A stretch of DNA of 64,000 bases from Rhizobium leguminosarum bv. trifolii WSM1325 (GCA_000023185.1 CP001624.1:310001-374000); one strand, 5' to 3'; shown: positions 27,165-35,478, counted from the first letter of the stretch. A program made the numbers and translations. Notes: a model not told the origin generated them from the letters alone.

Positions 27165-29726
27165 GTGGCAGCATTTCCGGAAAAGGCGAAGGTCGTCATC
27201 ATCGGTCTCGGCGGCATCGTCGGCGCCTCCATCGCCCATCATCTCGTCGAGCGGGGATGGGACGATATTGTCGGCATCGATAAGTCGGGCATACCGACCG
27301 ATATCGGCTCGACAGCCCATGCCTCGGACTTCTGTTACACCACGAGCCACGACTATCTGTCGGTCTGGACGACGCAATATTCGATCGATTTCTACGAGAA
27401 GATGGGCCATTACGCCCGCATTGGCGGCCTCGAAGTGGCCCGCACCGGCGACGATGCCTGGATGGAGGAAATCAAGCGCAAGCTATCCTCGGCACGCGCT
27501 TTCGGCACCCGCGCTCATTATGTCAGCCCTTCCGAGATCAAGGAGAAGTTCCCGCTGATCGAGGAAGATCAGGTGATGGGCGGCCTTTACGATCCGGATG
27601 CCGGCCTCGTCATTCCGCGCTCGCAAACCGTTGCCGGCAAGCTGGTCGATGCCGCCGAAAAGGCCGGCAAGCTTAAGGTGTTCGGCAACACGCCGGCGAA
27701 GTCGCTGATCGTCGAAGGCGGTCGCATCAAGGGTGTGGTCACCCATCGCGGCACGATCATGGCCGACCACGTCATCGTCTGCGCCGGCCTCTGGGGGCGC
27801 CTGATCGCGGAGATGGTCGGCGAAGACCTGCCGGTCATGCCGGTCGACCACCCGCTCACCTTCTTCGGTCCGTATAACGAATTCGAAGGCACCGGCAAGG
27901 AAATCGGCTTCCCGCTGCTGCGCGATCAGGGCAACTCCGCCTATATGCGCGATACCGGCGACCCGGCGACGACGGAGGGCGGCCAGATCGAGTGGGGCTA
28001 TTACGAAGCCACCAATCCGCGCATGTGCCACCCGCGCGACATTCTCGAAAAACACGAGGCGCGCCTGTCGCCTTCGCAGCGCGACCTCGAGATGGAACAG
28101 ATCATCGAGCCGCTCGAGCGCGCCATGGAACTGACGCCGATCCTCGGCGAACTCGGCTACAACGAAGGTCACTCCTTCAATGGCCTGCTGCAAGTATCGG
28201 CAGGCGGCGGCGCATCCTGCGGCGAGAGCCAGAAGGTGCGCGGTCTCTGGTACTGCGTTGCCATCTGGGTCAAGGACGGCCCGGGCTACGGCAAGCTGAT
28301 CGCCGACTGGATGACCGATGGCCGGACTGAAATCGATCACAACAGCATCGACTATGCCCGCTTCTATCCGCATCAGCTGACGGAAGAGTTCATCGAGGGC
28401 CGCTGCTACGAAGCCGCCCAGAAAATCTATTTCCCGGCTGTTCACACCCGCGAACCCTATGCATCCGGCCGCAACGCGAAGCGCTCGCCCTTCTACGAGC
28501 GCGAAAAGGAGCTAGGCGGCTACTTCATGGAACTCGGCGGCTGGGAGCGTGCGCACGGCTACGCCGCCAACGAGCACCTTCTGGAGAAATACGCCGACCG
28601 CGTCCCGGTTCGCGAGAATGAATGGGACAGTCGCCACTTCTGGCGCGTGTCGAATGCCGAGCATCTGGCGATGAGCGACGATTGCGGCATCGTCAATCTC
28701 AGCCACTTCCACATGGTCGATATCGAGGGACCTGACCATGTCGAGCTGATGGAATGGCTGTGCGCCGCCAAGATCGGTGGCGATGGCAACATCGGCAAGG
28801 GCATTTACACCCACTTCCTCGACGACGAAGGCATGGTGCGCGCTGACTTCACCGTCTTCCGCATGGCCGATCGCTGCCGTCTCGTCAACGGCGCCGATGC
28901 CGGCCCGCGCGACCTGCACTACATGAAGCGGGTCGCCGAAGACCGCGGCCTCGACGTGATCATCACCGACGTCTCGGAAAAATTCGTGACGATCGGCATC
29001 TGGGGTCCGAACGCGCGCGACACGCTGAAGAAGACTGTCGCCGATCCGGCCGGGCTCGATCAGGAAAACTTCGCCTTCGCAGCGATCAAGCCGATCGAAA
29101 TCGCGGGTAAGCCCGTCACCGCCTTCCGTATCTCCTATGTCGGCGAGCAGGGCTGGGAACTGCACATGAAGTACGAAGACGGCCTCGCCGTCTGGGACGC
29201 GCTGCGCGCGACCGGCGTGATGGCCTTCGGCGTCGAAACCTACGCGAACTCTCGCCGCATGGAAAAGAGCCTGCGCCTGCAGAACGGCGACCTCCTGACC
29301 CAGTACAACCTGATCGAAGCCGATCTCGCCCGTCCGAAAGTCAAGGAAGCCGATTTCCGCGGCAAGGCAAAGCATCTGGAATACAAGACGCGCGAGCACC
29401 AGCCGGCCATGCTCTGCACGCTTGTGATGACCGAGAATACCGACAAGTCGGGCGTGAAGCGTTATCCCGTCGGCAACATGCCGGTTGTCGATCCCGCCAC
29501 GGGCGAGGTCCTGGTCGACGAGCTTGGCCGTCGGTCCTACACGACCTCGGTCGCCTACGGCCCGACGGTCGGAAAGAACATTGCGCTAGCCTATCTGCCC
29601 TGGTCGCATTGCCAGGTCGGACGCAGGCTGAATGTCGAGTATTTCGCCGAGACTTATCCGGTCGAGGTCGTCGGCGTCGGATACAAGCCAATCTATGACC
29701 CAGAAAATCTGAAGCCGCGCACTTAG
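27165..29726 (+). CDS. FAD-dependent oxidase/dehydrogenase with GcvT domain (dimethylglycine/sarcosine type)
   Basis: An 853-residue two-part enzyme. Residues about 8-370 form a D-amino-acid-oxidase-type FAD domain (VVIIGLGGIVGASIAHHL as the dinucleotide site). A short central FAO_M-like domain follows, then GCV_T and GCV_T_C folate-binding domains from about 470 to the end (HMVDIEGPDHVELMEW, GPNARDTL, YVGEQGWELHM). Such proteins demethylate dimethylglycine, sarcosine or related N-methyl compounds and pass the carbon to tetrahydrofolate. The start is GTG 27165, with GAAGGA upstream. The folD remnant alongside fits one-carbon metabolism. The exact substrate is not predictable. Confidence 0.88.
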   Translation: MAAFPEKAKVVIIGLGGIVGASIAHHLVERGWDDIVGIDKSGIPTDIGSTAHASDFCYTTSHDYLSVWTTQYSIDFYEKMGHYARIGGLEVARTGDDAWMEEIKRKLSSARAFGTRAHYVSPSEIKEKFPLIEEDQVMGGLYDPDAGLVIPRSQTVAGKLVDAAEKAGKLKVFGNTPAKSLIVEGGRIKGVVTHRGTIMADHVIVCAGLWGRLIAEMVGEDLPVMPVDHPLTFFGPYNEFEGTGKEIGFPLLRDQGNSAYMRDTGDPATTEGGQIEWGYYEATNPRMCHPRDILEKHEARLSPSQRDLEMEQIIEPLERAMELTPILGELGYNEGHSFNGLLQVSAGGGASCGESQKVRGLWYCVAIWVKDGPGYGKLIADWMTDGRTEIDHNSIDYARFYPHQLTEEFIEGRCYEAAQKIYFPAVHTREPYASGRNAKRSPFYEREKELGGYFMELGGWERAHGYAANEHLLEKYADRVPVRENEWDSRHFWRVSNAEHLAMSDDCGIVNLSHFHMVDIEGPDHVELMEWLCAAKIGGDGNIGKGIYTHFLDDEGMVRADFTVFRMADRCRLVNGADAGPRDLHYMKRVAEDRGLDVIITDVSEKFVTIGIWGPNARDTLKKTVADPAGLDQENFAFAAIKPIEIAGKPVTAFRISYVGEQGWELHMKYEDGLAVWDALRATGVMAFGVETYANSRRMEKSLRLQNGDLLTQYNLIEADLARPKVKEADFRGKAKHLEYKTREHQPAMLCTLVMTENTDKSGVKRYPVGNMPVVDPATGEVLVDELGRRSYTTSVAYGPTVGKNIALAYLPWSHCQVGRRLNVEYFAETYPVEVVGVGYKPIYDPENLKPRT

Positions 29727-29740
29727 CAGGCAAGCGCTTG

Positions 29741-29765
29741 TGGCGCCCCAAGCAACGGGGCGCCA
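29741..29765 (+). terminator. Hairpin after the FAD-GcvT gene
   Basis: Nine-base perfect stem TGGCGCCCC/GGGGCGCCA with loop AAGCAAC, 14 bases after the stop codon. No T-run follows, so it may be a factor-dependent or 3'-protecting structure. Confidence 0.5.
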
Positions 29766-29854
29766 TCATCCGGTTGCCTTATGCCTTCGGCGTCTAGAGA
29801 AGCTTTTACGGCCATGTCCGCGGGCAAGCCTCCAGTTCCTGCCGTGTTAAGTGC

Positions 29855-30078
29855 CTCGTCGAAATCGACTGGCGAGGCAGTTCGCTTGCCTTGCCCTCGG
29901 CCCACATCCCACGCAGCTCGATGTCTCCACCGCGCTTCTACCATTTGGCGGACCAGTCGCGCATCGCTTCGCGGATGACTTGGCTGGCACCGCCTGCGAC
30001 CGCGTCGCGCAGCAGCTCGGCATGGTGGGGCGTCATCGAGACGCTGATCTTTTCAACATTGGGATAATTCACTTCCAT
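29855..30078 (-). pseudogene. Decayed ParD-like antitoxin
   Basis: From ATG 30078 leftward: NVEKISVSMTPHHAELLRDA, then SQVIREAMRDWSAKW and a TAG at 29940-29938. Further blocks of the same family follow in shifted frames (RGMWAEGK, then ASPVDFDEALNTA). This is a CC2985/ParD-type antitoxin of about 85-90 residues that has lost several residues in the middle and acquired a stop and a frameshift. No ParE toxin follows. The first part (46 codons) could still be translated. Confidence 0.7.
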
Positions 30079-30149
30079 ACGCTTGTGGAAAGAATTATAG
30101 CCCCGCCTGACACTCTGCTAAGAAAATTTCGACGTAGTTTCGCCGACGC

Positions 30150-30416
30150 TTATCTTCTTGCGCGACGCCAGCCTGCAGCGCGGGCTTCAGCCTCCGAGCA
30201 AAACCACCTCTCCCCATACCGAGGGGAAATGTTGGTCTTCTCGTAGTACTCTTGGCCTGGCAGATGGTAGATGCGCTCGTGGCTGCCGATGCTCACATTG
30301 CCTTTGATCGTGCAGCCGACGCCACGATTGGCGAATGAAGCACCGTTGGCCGCTGCTTCGACGCCAAGGTATCCGGCGACCCCTGCTCCGATGATCGCGA
30401 GATAGAACGCCTCCAT
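30150..30416 (-). CDS. Small membrane-anchored protein with C-terminal sunset-like module
   Basis: An 88-residue protein: an N-terminal helix (AFYLAIIGAGVAGYLGVEAAA) and a cysteine-containing module, CTIKGNVSIGSHERIYHLPG, followed by QEYYEKTNISPRYGERWFCSEAEARAAGW. The same module ends rhizobial secreted thermonuclease-like and other exported proteins, and is often annotated as a sunset domain. Here it stands with only a membrane anchor. I place the start at ATG 30416 before the helix; the frame is open to ATG 30482. Function unknown. Confidence 0.7.
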   Translation of the reverse strand: MEAFYLAIIGAGVAGYLGVEAAANGASFANRGVGCTIKGNVSIGSHERIYHLPGQEYYEKTNISPRYGERWFCSEAEARAAGWRRARR

Positions 30417-30780
30417 CGTGAACCGTGGGCGGGCCCGTTTCTTGGTTGTATATCTGGGCGAAAATGAGCGGTGGGTCGGCATTCGCCATCAGACACGAAT
30501 CCCGCGACCAATCGCAAGCCCTGGTTGAATAGCTGGTTAATCCCTCTCCGCGCAGATCGTTAAAAATGCACCGGTATGGATTGCTTCAAGCAGCCAGTCG
30601 AGAGGCAGGCGGTGCCGCTCCCGGCTTCAGCTCGTTAATGGATACACCCATCATCACAGATGTTGCATCTTACGAAATCGGTCCCGACGTCACAGGGATG
30701 TCACGCACCCGCCGCGTACCCAGCGTTTCGTCAATAAGCGAATCTGATAGATCATGACGCGTGTAGAATTCGATAGTGAG

Positions 30781-30826
30781 GCATGATGTCGTCCGAAATT
30801 CGCTCATCCTTTTCGGCATCATGCTC
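30781..30826. repeat. RIME-type palindromic repeat
   Basis: Arms GCATGATGTCGTCCGAAA (30781-30798) and TTTTCGGCATCATGC (30810-30824) form an imperfect hairpin. The same sequence, inverted, occurs at 58415-58464. This is the core of the Rhizobium intergenic mosaic element (RIME) family. It lies about 20 bases before the channel gene and could affect its mRNA. Confidence 0.8.
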
Positions 30827-30843
30827 TGGCAAGTGGACAATCG

Positions 30844-32364
30844 ATGCTTGAAACTCTCACATGGTCCGGAGTGCTTGCCGATCCTGTCGTCCAGGCCGGG
30901 ACGCTGGCCGTGGTCGGCGCGATCGTCACGCGCATAGCGCTCCGGCCCTTCCCGAGCTGGAGGCTCGCCGGCCAGGTATTCTTCTTCGCGGCGCTGACCG
31001 TCCTGCTGCTCTATCATGACATCGTGCCCTACCAGGTCGGGCCGACAACGGCATCGACCTTCGAACGCGTCTTCATCGCCCTTGCCAAGGTTGTCTGGTG
31101 GATCAACGCGGCCTGGGCATTGATCGCCTTCGTCCGCGTCTTCCTGATCTTCGAGCGCCAACCGCGCGAAGGCCGCCTCGTTCAGGATCTGGTCATCGGC
31201 CTGATCTATCTCGGCGCGATCCTCTCGGTGGTCGCCTATGTCTTCAGCTTTCCCGTCGGCACGCTGATCGCCACGTCTGGCGTCCTTGCCGTCATTCTCG
31301 GTCTGGCGATGCAGAGCACCCTGAGCGACGTCTTTTCCGGCATAGCGCTCAACCTCGGCCGGCCCTACGCGATCGGCGACTGGATCGTGCTGAATGACGG
31401 CGTCGAAGGCCGTGTCGTCGAAACCAACTGGCGCTCCACCCATCTGCTGAACGGCTCGAACGACCTCGTCGTCCTGCCCAACAGTTTTCTGGCCAAGGTC
31501 GGGCTGACCAATCTCAGTAGTCCTGACCGCAGTCACGGCGCGACGCTGACGGTCCGCGTCGTGCCGACAATCGGGCCGTCGGCGATCATCGACGTCATGC
31601 GCGCCGTGCTCTTGAGCAGCGACTTGATCCTGACCGAGCCGAAACCCGGCGTGCAGATCAAATCACTGACGTCGGACGCAATCGAGGTGGAGCTCTCCTT
31701 CCGCGTCCGGGATATCGGCCAGGCGGGGCCGGCGAAAAACGAAATATTCGACCTGATCTACCGCCATGTCAAAGCCGCGGGTCTCACCTTGGCGCGACCG
31801 CTCGACGCCGCCGGCCCACCGCCCGAGCAATTGCAGCCCGAGGAGCTGGCAAAGCCGCACCGGCCGACGCCGCTCAAGCTTCTCGACGCCATCCCGCTGT
31901 TTTCCTCACTGACCGAGGACGAGAAGGAAACGCTCGCAGCCTCGATGACGCGGCGGACCTACAAGAAGGATGCCATCCTCATCGAGCAGGGCGATACGGT
32001 CGCATCGCTGATGATCGTGCGCAGCGGCGCCCTCGTCGCCACACGGAGGGAGGGCCACAAGGAAATCGAACTCGGCCGGCTGGCGCCGGGCGATTATTTC
32101 GGCGAAAGCGGGCTGCTGATTGGCGTCGGCGAGGCCGCGAGCCTGCGGGCGTTGACCTTCGTCGTCGTCTACGAGATTGCCCAGGCAAGCCTGACGCCGC
32201 TGCTGCACGACCGGCCCGGCATCGCCGAAGAGCTTGCCGCCACTTTGTCGCGCCGCATCGAGACCGGCCAGCATTCCTTCGCGGCCGACGGCGCCACGCT
32301 GAACGGTGGCTCGATGACCTCGCTGGTGACGCGCATCCGTCATCTGTTCCAGGTGCCGCAGTAG
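30844..32364 (+). CDS. Cyclic-nucleotide-gated mechanosensitive channel (MscS + cNMP domain)
   Basis: A 506-residue fusion. Residues about 15-160 contain four to five helices. About 155-320 is the MscS core: pore helix TSGVLAVILGLAMQSTLSDV, then GIALNLGRPYAIGDWIVLND. About 345-470 is a cyclic-nucleotide-binding domain (LFSSLTEDEKETLAASMTRR, ILIEQGDTVASLMIVRSGAL, FGESGLLIG). Bacterial channels of this bCNG type may open on cNMP binding rather than tension. The FGES motif lacks the usual FGE(x)AL...R arrangement, so ligand preference is uncertain. The 3' end of this gene is repeated 1,317 bases downstream. Confidence 0.9.
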   Translation: MLETLTWSGVLADPVVQAGTLAVVGAIVTRIALRPFPSWRLAGQVFFFAALTVLLLYHDIVPYQVGPTTASTFERVFIALAKVVWWINAAWALIAFVRVFLIFERQPREGRLVQDLVIGLIYLGAILSVVAYVFSFPVGTLIATSGVLAVILGLAMQSTLSDVFSGIALNLGRPYAIGDWIVLNDGVEGRVVETNWRSTHLLNGSNDLVVLPNSFLAKVGLTNLSSPDRSHGATLTVRVVPTIGPSAIIDVMRAVLLSSDLILTEPKPGVQIKSLTSDAIEVELSFRVRDIGQAGPAKNEIFDLIYRHVKAAGLTLARPLDAAGPPPEQLQPEELAKPHRPTPLKLLDAIPLFSSLTEDEKETLAASMTRRTYKKDAILIEQGDTVASLMIVRSGALVATRREGHKEIELGRLAPGDYFGESGLLIGVGEAASLRALTFVVVYEIAQASLTPLLHDRPGIAEELAATLSRRIETGQHSFAADGATLNGGSMTSLVTRIRHLFQVPQ

Positions 32365-32375
32365 CGTTCCAGGGC
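32323..32375 (+). repeat. Direct repeat copy 1 (3' end of the channel gene)
   Basis: These 53 bases cover the last 13 codons, the stop and 11 bases beyond. They recur at 33640-33692 with seven differences, several of them synonymous, so the second copy is the tail of a diverged homologue rather than a fresh duplication. Confidence 0.85.
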
Positions 32376-32706
32376 AATGGTCGCCCGAGGCCTTTCACAG
32401 CTGGGATCATATCCGCTTCAATGCGAACCCCGAGAATGAGGTTCGCTCCGTCCCGGCGAACGAGGAGCTGATGGCTTGCTACGTTTCGCCCAGAGCGGCC
32501 CGGCAGGAGGTTGGCAAGGCGCTAGGCGCCTCACTGAGAAAAAGCGGGGACCCCTTCGGTTGGACTCATCTTGAGCGCTCACCCCTTTTAGAAGCCATGG
32601 ACTATCGGGCTGGTAGTTGACAGGACGTCTATCGCGCAACGCGCTTGTAGAAACAATCAACTCATCATATATGACATTATAAGTAACTTTATCTGCCATA
32701 TCTGGG
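32365..32706. other. Gap before hipB; A/T-rich promoter region at its end
   Basis: 32376-32620 holds nothing I recognise. 32640-32700 is strikingly A/T-rich for this replicon, with TTGTAG near 32646 and a TATAAG box at 32677-32682. An imperfect inverted repeat ATAAGT/ACTTTAT lies there too, a likely hipB promoter and self-operator. Confidence 0.45.
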
Positions 32707-33093
32707 ATGACTGCCATGGGATCGCCCAAATCGAAACCTGCCCTCCAAAGGCTCGGACACGACGTCCGCGGCGCTCGTTTGCGGCGCAGCATGGCCGTGG
32801 TCGATCTGGCGGTGCGGGCGGGCACGTCGCCGAGCACCGTCGCGCGCTTGGAAAAGGGAGATCCTGGTGTCGGGATCGGCACGCTCGCCGATGTTCTCGT
32901 TGTGCTTGGCCTCGTCGACCGGTTGGCCGACCTGGTCGACATCCGGAAAGACGATCTGGGTCTGGCGTTGACCGCCGAACGCCAGCCACGTCGCGGACGG
33001 TCTTTTGCGACTACGCTGCGCAGGCAGAGGGCCAAGGGTAAGACGGCACAGGAGGATCCGGATGTCGTTGATCCAGACGGCGCTTCATTCTGA
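32707..33093 (+). CDS. HipB-like XRE antitoxin/regulator
   Basis: A 128-residue helix-turn-helix protein (GHDVRGARLRRSMAVVDLAV, then AGTSPSTVARLEKGDPGVG, residues about 17-58). The following segment VLVVLGLVDRLADLVDI and the long basic tail are typical of HipB partners of HipA kinases. The stop TGA overlaps the next ATG (TGATG), the usual hipBA coupling, but hipA is only a stub. It may now act as an orphan DNA-binding protein. ATG 32716 is an alternative start. Confidence 0.78.
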   Translation: MTAMGSPKSKPALQRLGHDVRGARLRRSMAVVDLAVRAGTSPSTVARLEKGDPGVGIGTLADVLVVLGLVDRLADLVDIRKDDLGLALTAERQPRRGRSFATTLRRQRAKGKTAQEDPDVVDPDGASF

Positions 33094-33218
33094 TGCCTGA
33101 GTTCAACGCCCATGTCCTTCTCGGCGGGAGCCTGACACCCGTTGGCCAGTTGCGTATCCGATCCAAGCTCTTGAGGAGGCGCTCCCGCGAGAGAACGACG
33201 CGCAAGGCGGACGGCTGA
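33093..33218 (+). pseudogene. Truncated hipA (N-terminal stub)
   Basis: ATG 33093 overlaps the hipB stop. The first 21 residues (MPEFNAHVLLGGSLTPVGQL plus R) are the conserved start of HipA-like kinases. After that the sequence turns into an arginine-rich run and ends at TGA 33216-33218, 41 residues in total, against about 400 for HipA. The kinase domain is gone, so no toxin is expected. Confidence 0.7.
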
Positions 33219-33376
33219 ATAGAGGAAAGTCGCCGTGCGACGTTGCTCCGCCGATCGAGGTCCAAAAGGCCTTCTTGACAGCGCCCGCCAAACTCCGTTC
33301 TCACAGTTCGGTGCGGGGTTTGGTCCCGTCACCATTCTGTGGCACGCTGACGCCGGCGACAATTGACGGGCTCATC

Positions 33377-33589
33377 ATGACCTCAGAACGTTTCTCCGAG
33401 TGCCTGCTGCATATCCGGTGGACGCCAATCAACATTGCCTCGGCACTGCAATGCGAGCTGTCGTGGATTGAATCAATGGAGGCCGGCAACGAAGAAATTC
33501 CGAATGTTCTGGCAACGTGGCTCGAAACACTGGCTCAAGCCCACGAAGCGCTTCCGCCTCCAACGACCTATCGCGGTCGAAGAGCATAG
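33377..33589 (+). CDS. Small helix-turn-helix-like protein (70 aa)
   Basis: A 70-residue protein from ATG 33377: ERFSECLLHIRWTPINIASA, then LQCELSWIESMEAGNEEIPN and the tail LPPPTTYRGRRA. It looks like a minimal HTH with a short basic end, of a type found in rhizobia as hypothetical proteins beside plasmid-borne genes. The frame is open further upstream, but the familiar part begins here. It lies inside the segment bounded by the 53-base repeats. Confidence 0.6.
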   Translation: MTSERFSECLLHIRWTPINIASALQCELSWIESMEAGNEEIPNVLATWLETLAQAHEALPPPTTYRGRRA

Positions 33590-33639
33590 GAGTGACCGGC
33601 GAGACTGCCTAATGAACCTTAGCTTGCGCACCTCCTCGG

Positions 33640-33692
33640 CTGGTGACGCGCATCAGCCACCTGTTCAAGGTGCCGCAATAGCGTTCCGAGGC
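33640..33692 (+). repeat. Direct repeat copy 2 (tail of a lost channel homologue)
   Basis: Encodes LVTRISHLFKVPQ and a stop, against LVTRIRHLFQVPQ at the end of the intact channel gene, and continues with the same GCGTTCC context. It is the surviving 3' end of a second MscS-cNMP gene. Confidence 0.8.
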
Positions 33693-33916
33693 TATTTCCG
33701 CTGAAACCTCTTCCGCGCCGCGCGTGCCACGCTCTCGGCGAGGACCATCAGACAGCCGACGAGAAGCAGTGTAGCGCCGAGCAGCGCGTCGACATGCGCG
33801 AATTTCACCAGCACGCCGACGGCGGCGATCAATAGCAGCGCCAGCAGCGCCAGCGCGCCGTCGTCGATGAACATGCCGAAGAACTCCCTGAACACGACTT
33901 TAAGAATATTCATCAT
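33692..33916 (-). CDS. Small two-helix membrane protein
   Basis: A 74-residue protein (MMNILKVVFREFFGMFIDDG...) with two hydrophobic helices, ALALLALLLIAAVGVLVKFA and DALLGATLLLVGCLMVLAE. Its ATG overlaps the TGA of the COG4280 gene (ATGA, 33916-33913), so the two are translationally coupled and probably form a complex. No family known to me. Confidence 0.65.
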   Translation of the reverse strand: MMNILKVVFREFFGMFIDDGALALLALLLIAAVGVLVKFAHVDALLGATLLLVGCLMVLAESVARAARKRFQRK

Positions 33917-34665
33917 GCGGCGACCTCGGCATGGGTGTTGGAATAGCGGCGCAGCATCCGGACTGCGGCGAAGGAAAAGACGGCGAGCACGGCAAGGATG
34001 GCCAGAAGCGAAAGATCGGCGCCCGGCCAGTCGGCGCCAACGCCCTCGCCAACCCAGAATATACCGAAGGCGCTGAGCAGCAGCCCGACGACGAATTTGA
34101 GGCTGTTCTCTGGAACCGCCGAGAGCGGTTTGTGCACGAAGACGCCGATGATCAGCACCAGCAGGCAGGCGGCGGCGGCCCCAAGGCTGGCATAACCGAT
34201 CATGCCGTGTCCGGCGCCGGTGGCGATGACGATGAACACCACTTCGATCCCCTCGAGCAGAACCGCTTTGAAAGCCGCGATCCCTGCCAGGAAATTGGCA
34301 CGGCGCTCGGCGGATTGGCGCCGCAGGCTGTCGGTCTCGGCCGCAAAGGCCTTGTCCTCGTCGTGCAGCGCGATGAAGCCCGAGGCCCGCAAGATCGCCT
34401 TGCGCAACCAGCGCAGGCCGAACAGAACGAGCAGCGTCCCGATGACGAACTGCATCAGCTCGATCGGAATGAGGCCGAGCAGCGGACCGAGCGTCAGCAC
34501 GAGAAGTGCGAGAAGGGCGAGTGCAAGACCGGTGCCGATGAGGGCCGGACGCCAGCTCTGCGTGACGCCGACGGCGAGGATGATGGTGAAGGCTTCAACG
34601 ACCTCGACGAAGGAGCCGAGAAACGCGGCCGTGACCGTCGAGGTGATCGTTGTCAAAGTTGTCAT
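33913..34665 (-). CDS. COG4280-type polytopic membrane protein
   Basis: A 250-residue inner-membrane protein with six to seven helices. Two related acidic motifs lie in helices: GSFVEVVEAFTIILAVG near the N-terminus and LEGIEVVFIVIATGAG in the middle. This is an internal repeat like those of FTR1/LysE/GDT1-type cation transporters. COG4280 has no known function; a cation or metal transport role is inference from the paired glutamates. It heads a two-gene unit with the small protein downstream. Confidence 0.75.
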   Translation of the reverse strand: MTTLTTITSTVTAAFLGSFVEVVEAFTIILAVGVTQSWRPALIGTGLALALLALLVLTLGPLLGLIPIELMQFVIGTLLVLFGLRWLRKAILRASGFIALHDEDKAFAAETDSLRRQSAERRANFLAGIAAFKAVLLEGIEVVFIVIATGAGHGMIGYASLGAAAACLLVLIIGVFVHKPLSAVPENSLKFVVGLLLSAFGIFWVGEGVGADWPGADLSLLAILAVLAVFSFAAVRMLRRYSNTHAEVAA

Positions 34666-34722
34666 GGTTCTTGTCCGTTATGTCGGCGGAAATCACGTAT
34701 CAGCCTGAACTGCTGTCTCCTC

Positions 34723-35478
34723 TTACCGTTTTCCGGCTTCGCCAACATCATCTGGAGCGCGGCTCGGAACGAATCGCTTCGAAATCAGCCAGCAGCCGAG
34801 CGCCCAGAGTGCACCGGCGCACCATCCAGCCAAGACGTCCGTGGGATAGTGGACGCCGAGGTAGATCCGGCTCAAACCGATGATGACGGCGAGGAAGACG
34901 CCGACGCCCATGACGAAGATCCGCGTCGACCGGTAGCGCTGTGTCCGGGCCAGCAGCGCCCCAAGCGTCAGATAGGTCACCGCCGAGACCATCGCGTGTC
35001 CGGAGGGAAAGCTGAGATCGCTCACCTCGACCAGGTGCGGCACGATATCGGGGCGCGGCCGGGCGACGAGGATCTTCAAGAGCGTGCTCGCCAGCCAGCC
35101 GGTCAGCACCGAGGAAAAGACGAAGATCGCGATCGGCCAGCGCCGGTCGAGCAGAAGATAGACGGTCACGAGAACCGTCATCAGCGAGAGAACGGTAATG
35201 CCGCCGAGGCTGGTTATGTCGCCGATGGCATGCGTCAGCCAGCCGGGCCCGATCGGCACGGCAAGTTCGCCAGGCCGTCGCAACGCCAGCAGGATCGCGT
35301 CATCGAAGCGGAACGTCTCGCCCTCAAGAACCTCGCTCGTCAATCGCTGCAGCACGAACAAGCCTCCCGCGATGGATGCCAGCATAATCAGCGTCAGCGG
35401 CTCATAGGCCGTTAGCCTCGTCAGAAAACCTCGTCGTTGAACCTCGGTCATGCCGCCGTCGAGCTCCCATTGCATCAT
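34723..35478 (-). CDS. PAP2-family membrane phosphatase
   Basis: A 251-residue phosphatidic-acid-phosphatase type 2 enzyme with six helices and the three catalytic motifs: KILVARPRPD, PSGHAM and SRIYLGVHYPTDV. Members remove phosphate from lipid phosphates or undecaprenyl pyrophosphate on the outer face of the inner membrane. ATG 35478 has GAGG six bases upstream; ATG 35451 is an alternative. It lies 57 bases downstream-adjacent to the COG4280 gene start on the same strand and may share a transcript. Confidence 0.88.
   Translation of the reverse strand: MMQWELDGGMTEVQRRGFLTRLTAYEPLTLIMLASIAGGLFVLQRLTSEVLEGETFRFDDAILLALRRPGELAVPIGPGWLTHAIGDITSLGGITVLSLMTVLVTVYLLLDRRWPIAIFVFSSVLTGWLASTLLKILVARPRPDIVPHLVEVSDLSFPSGHAMVSAVTYLTLGALLARTQRYRSTRIFVMGVGVFLAVIIGLSRIYLGVHYPTDVLAGWCAGALWALGCWLISKRFVPSRAPDDVGEAGKR

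Noticed and set aside
33931..35415. 494-codon plus-strand frame over the COG4280 and PAP2 genes
   Set aside because: Spans two well-supported minus-strand genes; glutamine-, arginine- and aspartate-rich antisense translation.
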